64,000 nucleotides of DNA. Origin: Albula goreensis. Taxonomy: Eukaryota; Chordata; Actinopteri; Albuliformes; Albulidae. Shown here one piece after another: positions 36,418 to 47,613 of this stretch; position 1 is the first letter of the stretch; every line of letters begins with the position of its first letter. The translations under genes were made by a program, and so were the position numbers. The notes beneath the pieces are model-generated. The model had not been told where the DNA came from, ran no database searches, and worked only from the letters and a program-made list of their open reading frames with translations. The stretch spans positions 28,773,832-28,837,831 of the forward strand of contig CM040746.1 of NCBI GenBank assembly GCA_022829145.1. The letters are read 5' to 3'.

Positions 36418-39400
36418 TGTCAGATTGGTAGTGTGTCTTCCTCTCCTCTCTCACCTCACCACTGACCCCACAGCACCCTTTACTTCCCATTTGCAGTCTG
36501 TTCCTTTCCACCAAAAGCAATGCTTATAAATATACAACTCAAACAGCATAGGCAACAGTTCTCTCAGTTTCCTTCTCTTTTCCTCTCCTGTTTTACTGCA
36601 GAATTCTGGCGCTAGATTAATAACTGTGAGAGTCAAGGAATAGAGCCTCTATTCATGAGAGGGAGAAAGTAGGGGAGAGGGAAAGGGAGAGATTGAGGGA
36701 AAGGAAGGAGTGATGGAGGGTGGGGAAGGAGGGGGAAGGGGTATGGACAGGGAGTGGGTGTTGAGGCCCAGGCCTGCCATGGCACTATTGATCTGTGAGT
36801 TTCCCACATGGAGGCCAAGCCGGTTTTGCATGTGTGTGTATAGTCTTAATACACAGTGTCATTGTAATGAGGTTTTCATGTAACTGCACCTGTTTGTGCT
36901 GCAGCCCACATGCATATTTATGCATGTGAAGATGGAGGCCAGGTCAAGGGCAGTTCCTGTATTTAGTGTCATATATGAATCTGTTTGCAATATGTTTTCT
37001 TAGTCCAAAGATTTTAGTATGTGAGAGCGTGTGAATTGCTGCTTTTGGGTCAGATTAGTGAGTCAAGCCTTGGGCTGTGTGAGATACTTATCTGTGCAGT
37101 ACGTGGCACAGCTTCAGCATGGTGAGTGTCATTGCTGCTTTGACTGTATGAGTGTGCGCACATACAGACACACAGTTTGTACAGGAGTGGGCGTTAGACT
37201 CTGTACTGCACAGACTTGTTTGTGTATTGACTTTACCCTGGGAGCAGGCTGAATAGGGTGTGTGGGACTGAGAGTGGTTACGCATAAATGTGTGATGCCC
37301 CCGAGCCTCAAACTGAGCACTTCTCATATTTTAAACAAACTGTTGCTTATCTTAAAGAGATATTTCCTGTAACAAGATTTGTTTGACATTTGTTTTTTAT
37401 TCACCTTCTTTTCTTACAGCAGAACAAGCTCTTTGCTGTTCCCTCATGCATCCGTTCCATTTCCCTAAATTTCATTATGATTGTGGATAGTTCAATTTAG
37501 GGGATCTTGTATTTCAGTGACATGTCACACAGTTTCACAAGAGTCACTGCCTTTCCGATGTCAAAAATATGTTCATACATTTGTCATCCTGCATTGTTTC
37601 ATGGCATAGTATTTTTTCTGAAAATTAAACATGGAGATCAGGAGTCAAACAGTTTTTTGAATTCTGATCATGAATTATGGAAGTGGCAGTATAAAGAAAC
37701 TCTCAGTAAGCAGCAAATGAGTACAACTCACTTTTTGATAATCTGCAGTTATGTTATCTTGCACATTTGTGGATTGTTGTTGTGTGCACGTCTGTGGTGG
37801 CTGTGAAAATACAGATTTTGGTTTGTAATTGACCTAGACAGATGCTGTGCACGTGCTCTGACCAATTAGGAATAGTATAATTATGATACCTAAGGTTTCA
37901 TGTCATATTATCATTGAAACTGAGTTTTGAGTAGCTGATTACAAGAGCTATCTGAACGAAAACAATGCATTAGATTCGAATATGCATCACTAAATATGGT
38001 GTTGGGCTGAATTTGTTTTTCATAACTCAAATGAGCCTAAGGAAGTATTTTTAATCTGTTTCCCAATTGTCCTGAAATTGAAGCTGATGGTGAATTGAAT
38101 TGAACTGAGGCAACATACCATCAGTAAGATATATACCTCCAATGTTTTCTTTCACCCCTCATGTCCCTTTGTGGAATTTTCTTTGCCCCCCCATTTTCCC
38201 CATGGTTTTTGGTGCCATCTTCCAATGGTCAAGCTACTTTGTCTCATCTTACTGTCAGCTGAGGAGAAACTGAAAGTAAAGTATAATTTTGAGGTCCTTT
38301 CCATTAAGCAATACAGATGTTGCATAAGTGCCCATGAACTTTCCAAACAAAACCAGTGGCTTACACATATGAATAACACTCATGGAAAGTGACCTTGTTA
38401 GTATGTATAACAGAGAGACAATTCAGTCAGTCACTTTGTATGTTTAGTAGCTAGAGATATATGACATGGCCTATACCATGGATTTTAGGTCTCAAACTTG
38501 ACTCGGTAGGAAATAAGAATGCATTTTCACTGATATTATATGACATATTGTGCAATACATGTGCATGTTGCAATAAACTGTCAACATGATGATTTCTTAC
38601 TATAACAGCTAGGCTAGATAACTGCATTTATTTTCCCCCATGCTTTAGCCTGTTCTCTCTAACCTAGCCATTTTAGATATGTATAGCATAGCTAAATATC
38701 TGCTTCCATTTACTTTGGTAATTAATAGAATGCACTTCTTGGACTTGCTTAATTTGGCAGCAGGGTGTGTTGTTGAACTCCCAACGTAGGTGGAGAGGTG
38801 ATCCTAGAATTTGAAATATTTGGACTCTTCTTAGCTCATATTAAATTAACCCTGTTTCTTCCCTTAATCAGTGCAGTGTTGGTGGTTTTAATAGCCTCAT
38901 AGTTGGTGAAGTAGACCAGTAACTGAAGGGCCGCTTGCTCGACTGCTGTAACTAACAGGTTTGAATGTGACCTGTTAGCTGCAGCTACTATAATCAGTTA
39001 CTAAGATCTACCACCAAGAGGTAGACCAACAACTTGCAATTAGCAGGTTGCCACCTTAATGTCAGGGATTAACTCCCTGGACCAACAGATTTAAAAATTG
39101 GCACCGTGAGAATTGGCTTCACCACAAAAAACAATACTCCACCACCCTTGAGTCCCCTTGAGCAAGTCATCCATGCATGTGCATGCAAAAAGGCAAATTT
39201 GCATGTAAAATGGTAAAGAAAACATTTCAACTGGTTTCTTTTTGGTATACCTCAATAACTAAGGTTGAATGTGTTACAATGCATTATCTGTGCTTAAAAG
39301 CAGCCCATCCACAGTGTAGTCTCTGATCGTTTTCCTGTCACAGGCTTCAGTCTGAGAGTGTTTTTATGTTTCTATGGACATTGTCTTGAACCCCATGCTC

Positions 39401-42400
39401 AAATAGGAGCTGCTCTGCTGACATTACACGTTACATTTTATTCAGTCAGTGAGGAAGAGAAAGTGGAATGGCCTGACCAGTGAGGGTAAAGGTGGGCTGG
39501 AGGTTATCCAAAAAGATGTGTCCATATCAGCCATCAAAAATAGAATGTGCTCTCTTGTTTCAAGAACATGATAGATTGGCCTGATTGGACCGGATGGACA
39601 CAAAGTCACAAGTAGTTTGAGGCTATATCTATAATTGAATCGTATTTCCATCCATCAATTCAGCAAGGCTAGTTATAGTTTTCCTCTTACGACCTGAAAC
39701 TTTTGGCTGCAGTAGTTGGATGGTTCCGTCTTGGAAAGGAGATTGTTGACGACGGAAATGCTCAGATGACATTGTCTTGACCTGATTGATGTTTTACCAC
39801 AGGAGAAGAGAGGTGCAGATGCAACACACTACTGTCAAAGCATTTTACACCTGTTCTCCCCTCCCATCTCATTTTGTGTCATGTCATTGACCTACTGCAG
39901 TTACAGCATGCTAACAACAGAGGGAGACAATTTGTATCATGGCTGTGGCCTTTTCTTGTTGCCCCCTTTCCTCTCTCTATCACTGTAATTAGGTGGACAT
40001 TGAAGCAGAATTGAATGCAGCATTGGATATATGGATTCCTGCTCTGCCTGGGTCCTGATTTAAGGACCAGTTTGATTCAGCTCAATTTAGAAAGGTCAGC
40101 CTTGTTTGTTTGCTAAACACAAGTACCATAGAGAGAACCACCTCAGTGAATGCTGTACTGCAGTCCAGCAGGCCCGTGTTTTCTGTTTATATCTTATCCT
40201 CAGCATATCCCAATGTAAATATTTTTATAGTCCAAAGTTAAGGCATTATCAAATTGGTGGGTGTTGGGCTTAGCGTGTTTAATTTGCTGATAACCATTAA
40301 AAACAAAGTGTAGCTCCCTGCATTGCATATTTCCTCTCAGTGTAAGAGGCTTGTCATTCCTCAAGCAGGCTTAGCCGTGCTCTGCTCTCTTTATCTTACT
40401 GGGCACTGCAGGCTCTGCAAGCCTTGAGCAAATTCACTCAGCATCGACATAACATGCAAAGTTCTGATTGGCCTCTGAGAATGGTTAGCCTATTAGTGAA
40501 CTCACTCCCCGTAAGGTACCCGTACAGGCCTGTTATAGATTTCACAACTGGGTGTAGGGTAATTGTGAAAGACTCGTAAATAACAGGTCACTGCAGCTTC
40601 TGCTTGCTTAACTGGTTTAAATTGCAACTTGTCATCAGGTTGCATTGCAAATCATTTTTGTTGGAATGCCTATAGTTACTGAATTATTACTCATTCATTT
40701 TATGTGAACTTGTTGTGAATATTCCGTGACTTGGGAACATTATCAGTCACAATTTCTCCACTCAACTCCTATACTGTAAGGGTTTAAAGCAGCCCAATTA
40801 AAGTCTTAGCACTCAAGCTTGAGGCCAGAACAAGGCCATGGCCGAATCTGCTGAATTTGGTACTGGAGAAGCAGCTTTAAAGCTCTCCCCTTAAATCACC
40901 AATTATCTGCAGACCTTTGGCTGCACTTGGAGGCAACTGAGAGAGGGCCAGTGTTCCACAGATTATCTCTGAATGAACACCATCTCTGTGCCGGACTTGC
41001 CCCCTCACCTCACTCCCCCAACCCCAGGTCACCATTGAGTTTAATTTTAAAGAGGTGTAAATCCTATGCTAATAAGGGCTGGTCTGCTACCGACGTGTGC
41101 CGTGTAATAGTGTAGTCCTTAATCTGTGTAAGAAAAGCGGATGTTTTGGTTGTTTTCATCTGGCACCATACGATTTTCATTGGTGATTGAGGATGGCTGT
41201 ATTTTCTGATTAAGAAGGACCAAATTATGTCCAGCAGGCATCTATTTCAGGTTGTTTTTCATTGGGTTGTAGCTGTTTACGAATGGCAGCTCTATGCAAA
41301 ATATGTGGGACTGGGTCACAAAATGGTTGATTCAGTTCATTTTTAGGAGGTTATTCTGTGGTTTGAAGTAGCTAATGTGTCCATCTGTCATTGTTAATGA
41401 AGTCTCCAGCTATCCTTGTTGATGAACTTGGACCTCTGGCCAATGGATTGAGAGGAAAGGCAGACCCAGGGAGGGTGAGGCCTGATAGGGCAGCGTGGGC
41501 CAGGAAAGCCGCTCGGAATGTTCCGGGCGGAGAACAAAGAGGGGCATGGGGACAGCAGTGTGCTCTCCGCAGGGCTCGGCTCTCAATGGCAGCGTTCAGC
41601 GGGAAATGCCACTCGGCCCACTCCACTGGCAGGCAGACACACGCACAGCGAAGCTCACACGCAGTAAGGGGGAAGAGAGAGGACAGCATGACGCAACTGA
41701 GATGGCTTTGTCAACAGTCAGCCAGCCAAGAAGGATGTGCAGAGGGAAAAACGTCAGCCAATGGCAGCAGAGAAAAATAAAGCTGCACGTGACAGAGGAG
41801 TGGGTGAAGCAAGCCAGGTCTCCGAACAGTCACGTGATAACCACCTTCATTCTAAATGAGGGAGAAGAGAAAGGGACCCACAGTTTACTACCACTGGTAG
41901 TGCTGAATGGAGATCAGTATTTGCCTATTTGCAATATCCATTCTGTTCAGTTTTTATGTACCTCTGGTTGCGGGAGCTTGGTTAGAGTTTGATTGAGGAT
42001 ACAACCAGGGTTCTGTGTGTTTCCAGCTATGCATATTATTGTGAAGACATTTCAGCATCACTCTTTGATATGCATATGAGCCCTGGGTCCTGTAGGCTGT
42101 GAGAGATTGAAGAATGTTGTGTGTTTCGGCTCACAAGAGGAACTGTTTACTGTGCACAGGGGGAGTGTGTGGGAAGTGAATGCTACAGGCTCTCCTATTG
42201 GCTGGGGCAGTGAGTGGGAGGGGGACAGAGTGAAAGGGTGTCTGTGTTGGCCTATCATAGACAAGGACTGTCAATACCATGTGTGGGCAGCAGGGCTGCC
42301 TCAGAGAATGAGAATGGATATTTATCCAGAGAGTCAAATCCAAAAAAATCATGCAGTACGCTGTTGGAGTTCATAAAAGTAACACGTGTAGATTATTTAA

Positions 42401-45400
42401 AAATAGCGGAAATGGCAGACTGGGGACCAACCGGATTAGAGATTTGTGGCTGGATTCTGTGAATATTGGATTAGGCTAGATACTATATATTCTCGTTACT
42501 GGGATTAAGATAGTCATGTGTACTGTGTTTGACAATGTTTCCATTCTTTTAATCCTGTCAGAATTACTTTGTTTGATCCTGTTTGGATTATTTTGAAAAA
42601 TAATACTGCTCACAGATGTCACATTATTTAACTCTGATGTGATCTTCTGTTTGTGACACATACCATGGATTCTGTTTTCATATGGATTCTGCCTGGACTT
42701 TGATGCGATTTGTGAACAGGTACAGACATTTTGATTTGGATCCACCTCTGCAAACCTCCACCAGAAACTGGACTGTATTTCACCTGGATGTCTGGATATT
42801 GCTTTCTTCTTTCAATGGATTATCATCACAGTTGGCCAATTTTACCTAAAGTAGATGTGGCTTGACTTCATGATGTGACGAGTTGGGGGTGGCACATGGC
42901 AAAGAGGACTAACTAAATCCCTTGTCTGTAATGCACTGAATTTGAGTCTTTCCTTGTGATTGTGTACGTGTGTGCATGAAAGCTAACTGCTTCTGGAGAA
43001 GCTACATTAGCTCCTGCTTGACGTCTCTCACTGTCTGTCATCATTTGTGTCCTTGTCCTGTAACTCTTTCTGCTGTTGCCTAAGCAAAATGTGTCTCACA
43101 AGTCCAAAATTCACAACCAGACAAATCTCACAAGATTTCCACAAAAAAAAATCTCACTGTTGTATTGTTGCATCAAAAGCAAAATAATAATATATGTTAA
43201 TTCTAGTAATTGTAAATAGAATATTTGGACTATTCTATGAGCATTACATTGTTCTTGCTGTTGTCAATCAATGTTCGGTATTGCTACATTTTCACATTTA
43301 CATTTTCTAAAGATCAATTTTGGAAGGCAGATTAGCAAAGACTGCAATACAAATAGTGTCAAACTTATTTGATTCTTTAATAGGAAGTCTTCTGGAAACC
43401 ACTTTAATACGTGAGGGAAACTGTCAACTGCAACTTCCTGAGTAACAGCTGGTTTGGGCTTGTACAATCATGTTTGTCAGTGTAAAGAAAATCGTCTCAG
43501 CATTCGAGACCCGCCGGCAACCTCGGCCTTTGTCTCACCCTCCTTCCCTCCCCCACTCTTGCCCTTCTAAGCTGTCCCCCCACAGAAGCCCCAGAAACAG
43601 CCCCCAGCTCCCATCAACCAGGTCTACATCCCCGGGACGCCTCCTCACCAACCCCAGTCCCTACCCGTCCCCACCCATCTCCCGTTCATCCTCCGCCCCC
43701 TCCTCTCCCACCCTCAGGAGAACCACTTGCCTTTCTGTCTCTTCCTCCAGCGTTCATGTTCCTCCTCCTCTTGTCCTCCGTTCCTCCCACCCCAACCTCC
43801 ACCTTTCCCCTCACAAGACATCCCCTCACAAAACTCTGCCTGCACCATCCAGCTGGCCCCGCCACCCCACCACCCCCCCAGCCTTCCCCCGCCAACTGAA
43901 GGTGCCTGGGGGGTCGGAGAGACCGAGGGAGGAGGGGCCAGCCTCGGCCCCAGCCTGGGTTAGAGTCCGTGACTCATGGCCCAGCAGCCATGGAGAGCTC
44001 TGGAGCTGTGGAAGGCAGAGGTTCTCTGAGGTCACAGAGAGGAGGAGCCCATGTGCTTCCATTACCTGTGAAAGGATGGGACAAATGAGCTGCAGAGAGT
44101 CCACTTCAAATATCCGCAACCCTTGCAGTGCATCGGTCAGCCTCACTCCGGCTGTCTCTGGCACGACAGTCAGAGGTATCCCAGGGGAGAGAGAGACCAG
44201 CAACATCCACTTCAGCAGACTTAAAACACATGCCCCTCCCTCTTCCACACCCAATACTGGACCAACGGAGCTGACCACATCCAGGAAACAGAACCAGATT
44301 CACATCCCAACTTTGCCTAAGGGCTACATGGGTGGGGTCCCCAGTCAGTCATGTATTGACCCAGGTGCACCTCCTGTCCTGGAACATCTACCTTGTGGAA
44401 CCCACAGATTTGACCACAATATTGAGAGAGATATATGCTCATTTACTCCCATAAAAACAGGAGGCTTCCAACCTCCTTTCCTGGACTTCAGTCAGGCCCA
44501 ATGCAGTCTTACCAGTGCCGCAACAGAGACCAAGGGAGCAGCTTATTTTGGTCCCAATTCTGATCAGCCTCAAAACTGTTCTGGATGTCTGAGTCTCAGA
44601 GCACACTGCTGTTATTGTATCTCCAGTCATATTGATACATGTGACCGTCAAACCCAAACCCAAGGTCACAATCCCAAGGAGTGTGATGTTGTATGTCAGA
44701 CTGGGTCTGCTGGAGGCTCCTACATCTCAAAGGAAGTCCAGACTCTGAAGGCCAGCGCAGCTGTAGGTGGAGTGCAGCTTATCCCCAGCAATGCACTAAA
44801 TCCCATCCAGATCAATGCTTCCAGTCCCTTCCAAAGTCCAGGTCTGAATTCTTCTAGTGCCAGCAGCAGTGTGGACACAGACCAGAACCCTGTATCATTG
44901 GTCAGTCCTGTTTCTTTCACACATGGACAGAACTGCTGTGGTGGTAGTTTTCAAACTCAAGACCATAACGGGAATCAAGTGTGTTTGCCAAATAATTTGG
45001 TCAACCTTGGCTTTCTGACTGGAACAGTAGAAAGCCATAACTGTCTGGTTTCACATGACTCCAAAGTTGGCTCATCTTTCACCTGCACTTATCCCCCTGC
45101 GAACCCTGCCACTTCTGTGATCGGGGCAGCTCATCAGAGCCGCTTTCATACTACTGCCCCTATGGCTGCCTTACAGGCTCCTGTTCATACTACTGCAACT
45201 GGGGCTGCCTTACAGACTCCTGTTCATACTACTTTAGCTGGGGCTGCCTTACAGACTCATGTTCATACTACTTTAGCTGGGACTGCCTTACAGACTGCTG
45301 TTCATACTACTGGAGCTGCCTTACAGACTGCTGTTCATACTACTGGAGCGGACTTACAGACTGCTGTTCATACTACTGGAGCTGGAGCTGCCTTACAGGC

Positions 45401-47175
45401 TCCTGTTCACAACATTGCCACTGGAGCTGCCTTACAGACTCCTGTTCATACTACTGCTGCAAGCCAGAAGGACATCAAATCAGGGAGTATTCTGGCTCAT
45501 CTGAACACAAAGCAACCACCCCCTCAGGGTACAGAGACAACTGTACATCGCCCCAAAATAAAACCACATGTGGAAGGAAATGAACCCAAAGAACCAAAGC
45601 CAGTCCCGGTTTCTCTGACTCGGAATTCAGACAAGGCTTTTCTGTCTCTGCTGCTGTTCATTCATAGGTAATGTTGCACAAGATTGGGGCTGGTATTTCC
45701 ACTGGCTAATACAGACATCAGTGGGTCTGAGGTTTGAGAGTGTAAGAACAAGCGCCCCATACCAGCTGTCACCGTTTGCTAGCATTGGTACTAGTCGCAT
45801 GGCAGGGTCATTGTGTATCAGTACACGTGCAGTAAATGAGTGCAGATGTGGGCACTTGCATCAGTTTGCATTAGTAAAATTTTAAATTTGGGTCTGTAAA
45901 GCTGTCTTTTAGTGCCACACAAAATGAAACCACTGTGGTATTACAGACGTTGTTGTATGTTGCTGTTCTCACACAAACACTTGGAACGTGGGGTGAATTG
46001 TTTTACAGGGAGGGGGGAATGCCAAGAATAGACAGCAATGTGAATCATGTGCTCCTGACATTTTTGGGCAATTAGAGCTGTGTTGCTTCTGGTGGTGGAA
46101 AAGACTTCACACCAGGAGGACCAATGGACCTTGTGCAGTATATGCTTACAGCCACAAGGGGTGTGTTTGAAAGCACTCGAGTGAGATTGATTCAGTGTTA
46201 AAATATAATCCTGGGCATCTATATTTAATTTGGTACTACCCTTCACCCATCATCCGTTGTTTGTTTATGCTCACAAAGGTTCTGTGCTGTTTATTTGTCT
46301 TGGAGTTGGTCATGTCTGCCTCCTCCCCACCGTGTCTGCACCAACATATACATAACTATCACAACTGTTTGTGTGGGTTGCCGCCCTGTTTGAAACCTGG
46401 TTTTCTTGTGTGTTTCATGTCTTACAGTGGCTCTAGTAACAGCATGATTGCAATCGACAACAAGATTGAGCAAGCCATGGTAAGATTCTGTCTATGTGCT
46501 CCATAGACCGCAGTATGTCCATTTTTATGTCTCCCCTCATGCCCAAAATACTCAATACAAATGTTTTCTGTGTCACATTTCTTTTGTCATAATTGTGTAA
46601 ATGTGACAGTGTCATATCTATACATATTTTGTCCTGTGTGTTCGTAATTGAGGTCACAAAATTTGTCCTCCTGCACTTGTGAATAGCATAGTTGATAACA
46701 TTTGCTGAGTCAACAAACAGTAATGTACAGGACTGCTGTCTTCATGCATTGTTTTTGCCTAATCTTTGCATGCTTAACCATCAAAAACCCAGAATGGTTT
46801 TTTAAAAAAATCTTCTTCTAAACTGTGTAGTTACAGGTACATCAAAAGTTGGGATGACAACGGGTAGAATGGCTAGAAAAGCGTGGACTCTGTAAAATAG
46901 TCCATTATGTCCAGGTTTAAGGCATGACTAATTGATCAGTAGATATTTGCATTGTTTTGCTCATAAAGTTTGGCCTTCGTCAGGGTGACGGGGTATAACC
47001 TTACTGTTCTGAAGTGGAGCTGCCCTTTTTGCAGGACCTGGTGAAAACCCACCTGATGATGGCAGTGCGGGAGGAAGTTGAGGTGCTGAGGGAGCAGATC
47101 AAGGAGCTGGCCGAGAGGAACGCACAGCTGGAGCGAGAGAACTACATTCTCCGGGCCCTGAGAGACAGAGACTGA
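33115..47175 (+). CDS. tsc22d4: TSC22 domain family protein 4
   Basis: Leucine-zipper regulator of the TSC22/GILZ family, which forms homo- and heterodimers and, in long forms, works with WNK-pathway and 14-3-3 partners. Core exons: 33115-34179, 34976-35139, 46428-46479 and 47035-47175 (phases 0, 2, 0), giving 473 residues. The first exon is preceded by an acceptor near 32894. Box 1 ([19 protein letters not shown]) and box 2 (SSRFRVV at 152, then [15 protein letters not shown]) match human TSC22D4 rather than TSC22D2 ([16 protein letters not shown]). Exon 2 ends SLAQSMFG...LEDE, equal to human SLAHSMLA...SDDD. Exons 3-4 give [15 protein letters not shown] and [20 protein letters not shown] (TSC box) followed by the zipper. 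The protein stops at ILRALRDRD, without the ASPEQL tail usual in the family. A 2.19-kb optional exon lies in the long intron. Confidence 0.92.
34566..34688. mobile_element. Short palindromic MITE-like repeat
   Basis: The left arm, starting GGGCTGATTTCCTGGACAGG and continuing GATTAAGCCTAGTCCTACAC, pairs imperfectly with the right arm TTTAGTCTATGACAAAGTTC, continuing AATCCAGGTATGGGAAAACAACCC. The whole 123 bp can fold on itself. The GGATTAAGCCTAGTCC core is familiar from dispersed fish repeats. Lies in the first coding intron of tsc22d4. Confidence 0.55.
36384..36416. repeat. GT microsatellite
   Basis: About 16 GT units in the tsc22d4 intron. Confidence 0.95.
36661..36745 (+). repeat. Purine-rich tract with G-quadruplex motif
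   Basis: About 85 bp almost free of pyrimidines on the coding strand. At 36718-36741 four runs of three or more G are separated by loops of 1, 5 and 2 bases, a canonical quadruplex pattern that would also exist in the tsc22d4 pre-mRNA. Confidence 0.7.
38870..39220 (+). mobile_element. Possible degenerate SINE
   Basis: GTAGACCAGTAACTGAAGG followed by CCGCTTGCTCGACTGC recalls a SINE B-box region (GGTCGCTGGTTCGA), and CCCTTGAGCAAGTCATCC recalls the teleost SINE body. The internal order is disturbed, so the boundaries and family are uncertain. Confidence 0.35.
41450..41720 (+). promoter_or_regulatory. tsc22d4: GC-rich segment, candidate internal promoter
   Basis: A CpG- and GC-rich stretch in an otherwise AT-rich intron, followed by GCACGTGAC (41784) and GTCACGTGAT (41830), both containing the E-box/CLEAR-like core CACGTG. 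TSC22-family genes often use internal promoters for short isoforms. No first exon was identified, so this is a suggestion. Confidence 0.3.
43481..45667 (+). CDS. tsc22d4: Optional 2.19-kb exon of tsc22d4
   Basis: An open frame of 2187 bp (729 codons' worth) lies inside the long tsc22d4 intron and is open from an ATG at 43470. Its end, CAT AG|GTAATG, has phase 2 and joins the next exon (T GGC TCT AGT) exactly as exon 2 does. A possible acceptor, ATGTTTGTCAG|TGTAAAG at 43480/43481, has the matching phase to accept exon 2, so the exon may be a cassette giving about 1202 residues. Alternatively ATG 43470 starts an alternative first exon ([16 protein letters not shown]). The translation is Ser/Thr/Pro-rich, first very basic and proline-rich ([14 protein letters not shown]), then Cys/His-containing, then an eight-copy VHTT repeat at 45162-45464. 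I recognise no domain. Such length in frame with both neighbours is hard to explain by chance. Use in mRNA is inferred. Confidence 0.65.
45162..45464 (+). repeat. tsc22d4: Coding tandem repeat (ALQTxVHTT)
   Basis: Eight imperfect units of 33-39 bp encode variants of [11 protein letters not shown], with spacers such as ATG, LAG or G. Units at the DNA level share CCTTACAGACT.CTGTTCATACTACT, so expansion was recent or homogenised by unequal exchange. Each unit contains a splice-acceptor-like CCTTACAG. Confidence 0.9.
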
Positions 47176-47566
47176 GGGGAAGACAGGAAGACATTGGTAT
47201 AGGTTGAAGGGTTTTTCCATGGGATCAAAGACAGGAGAAATATATGAAGGACTTTATACTTGGAGTCATATAATTCGGTTGGGGACAGCACACAGTTGAA
47301 GTCACCCGGAGACTCATGGGAGATTAAGTCCTGGGATCATTTGATCTTCAGGGATTTCTGAATGCATACAATTAGAAAAAGAGGATGGGGAAAAGACAGA
47401 TACATGTATTGTGGGTGAATGGGGGCAGAAGAGACAGGAAGATTACATGTCTAGATTAGAAAAAGAAGAGGTATGAGCACAAAAGGAGGAAGCAGTGGGC
47501 TGGGCGCAAACAGTAACAGGGGTGGGTGGATTCATTGGACTACTCCAGTGCACTGTTCATCTGACC

Positions 47567-47568
<2 letters not shown>

Positions 47569-47612
<44 letters not shown>
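47569..47612. repeat. CA microsatellite
   Basis: About 22 uninterrupted CA units in the tsc22d4 3'UTR. Confidence 0.95.

Positions 47613-47613
<1 letters not shown>

Larger units (their letters stand above)
35140..43480 (+). other. tsc22d4: Long tsc22d4 intron, 5' part
   Basis: Over 8 kb without a supported coding exon. It holds an A run near 35.88 kb, a GT microsatellite near 36.38 kb, a purine-rich G-quadruplex-like tract near 36.7 kb, a SINE-like stretch near 38.9-39.2 kb and a GC-rich segment near 41.45-41.72 kb that could be an internal promoter. Confidence 0.6.

Noticed and set aside
41391-41992. Frames of 129 and 165 codons in the GC-rich intron segment
   Set aside because: Fewer stops are expected in GC-rich DNA. 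Composition varies along the frame, no domain is visible, and neither ends at a donor in phase with the TSC-box exon.
43826-44278. A 150-codon minus-strand frame inside the optional exon
   Set aside because: Antisense shadow of a long proline-rich frame, without domains or splice partners.
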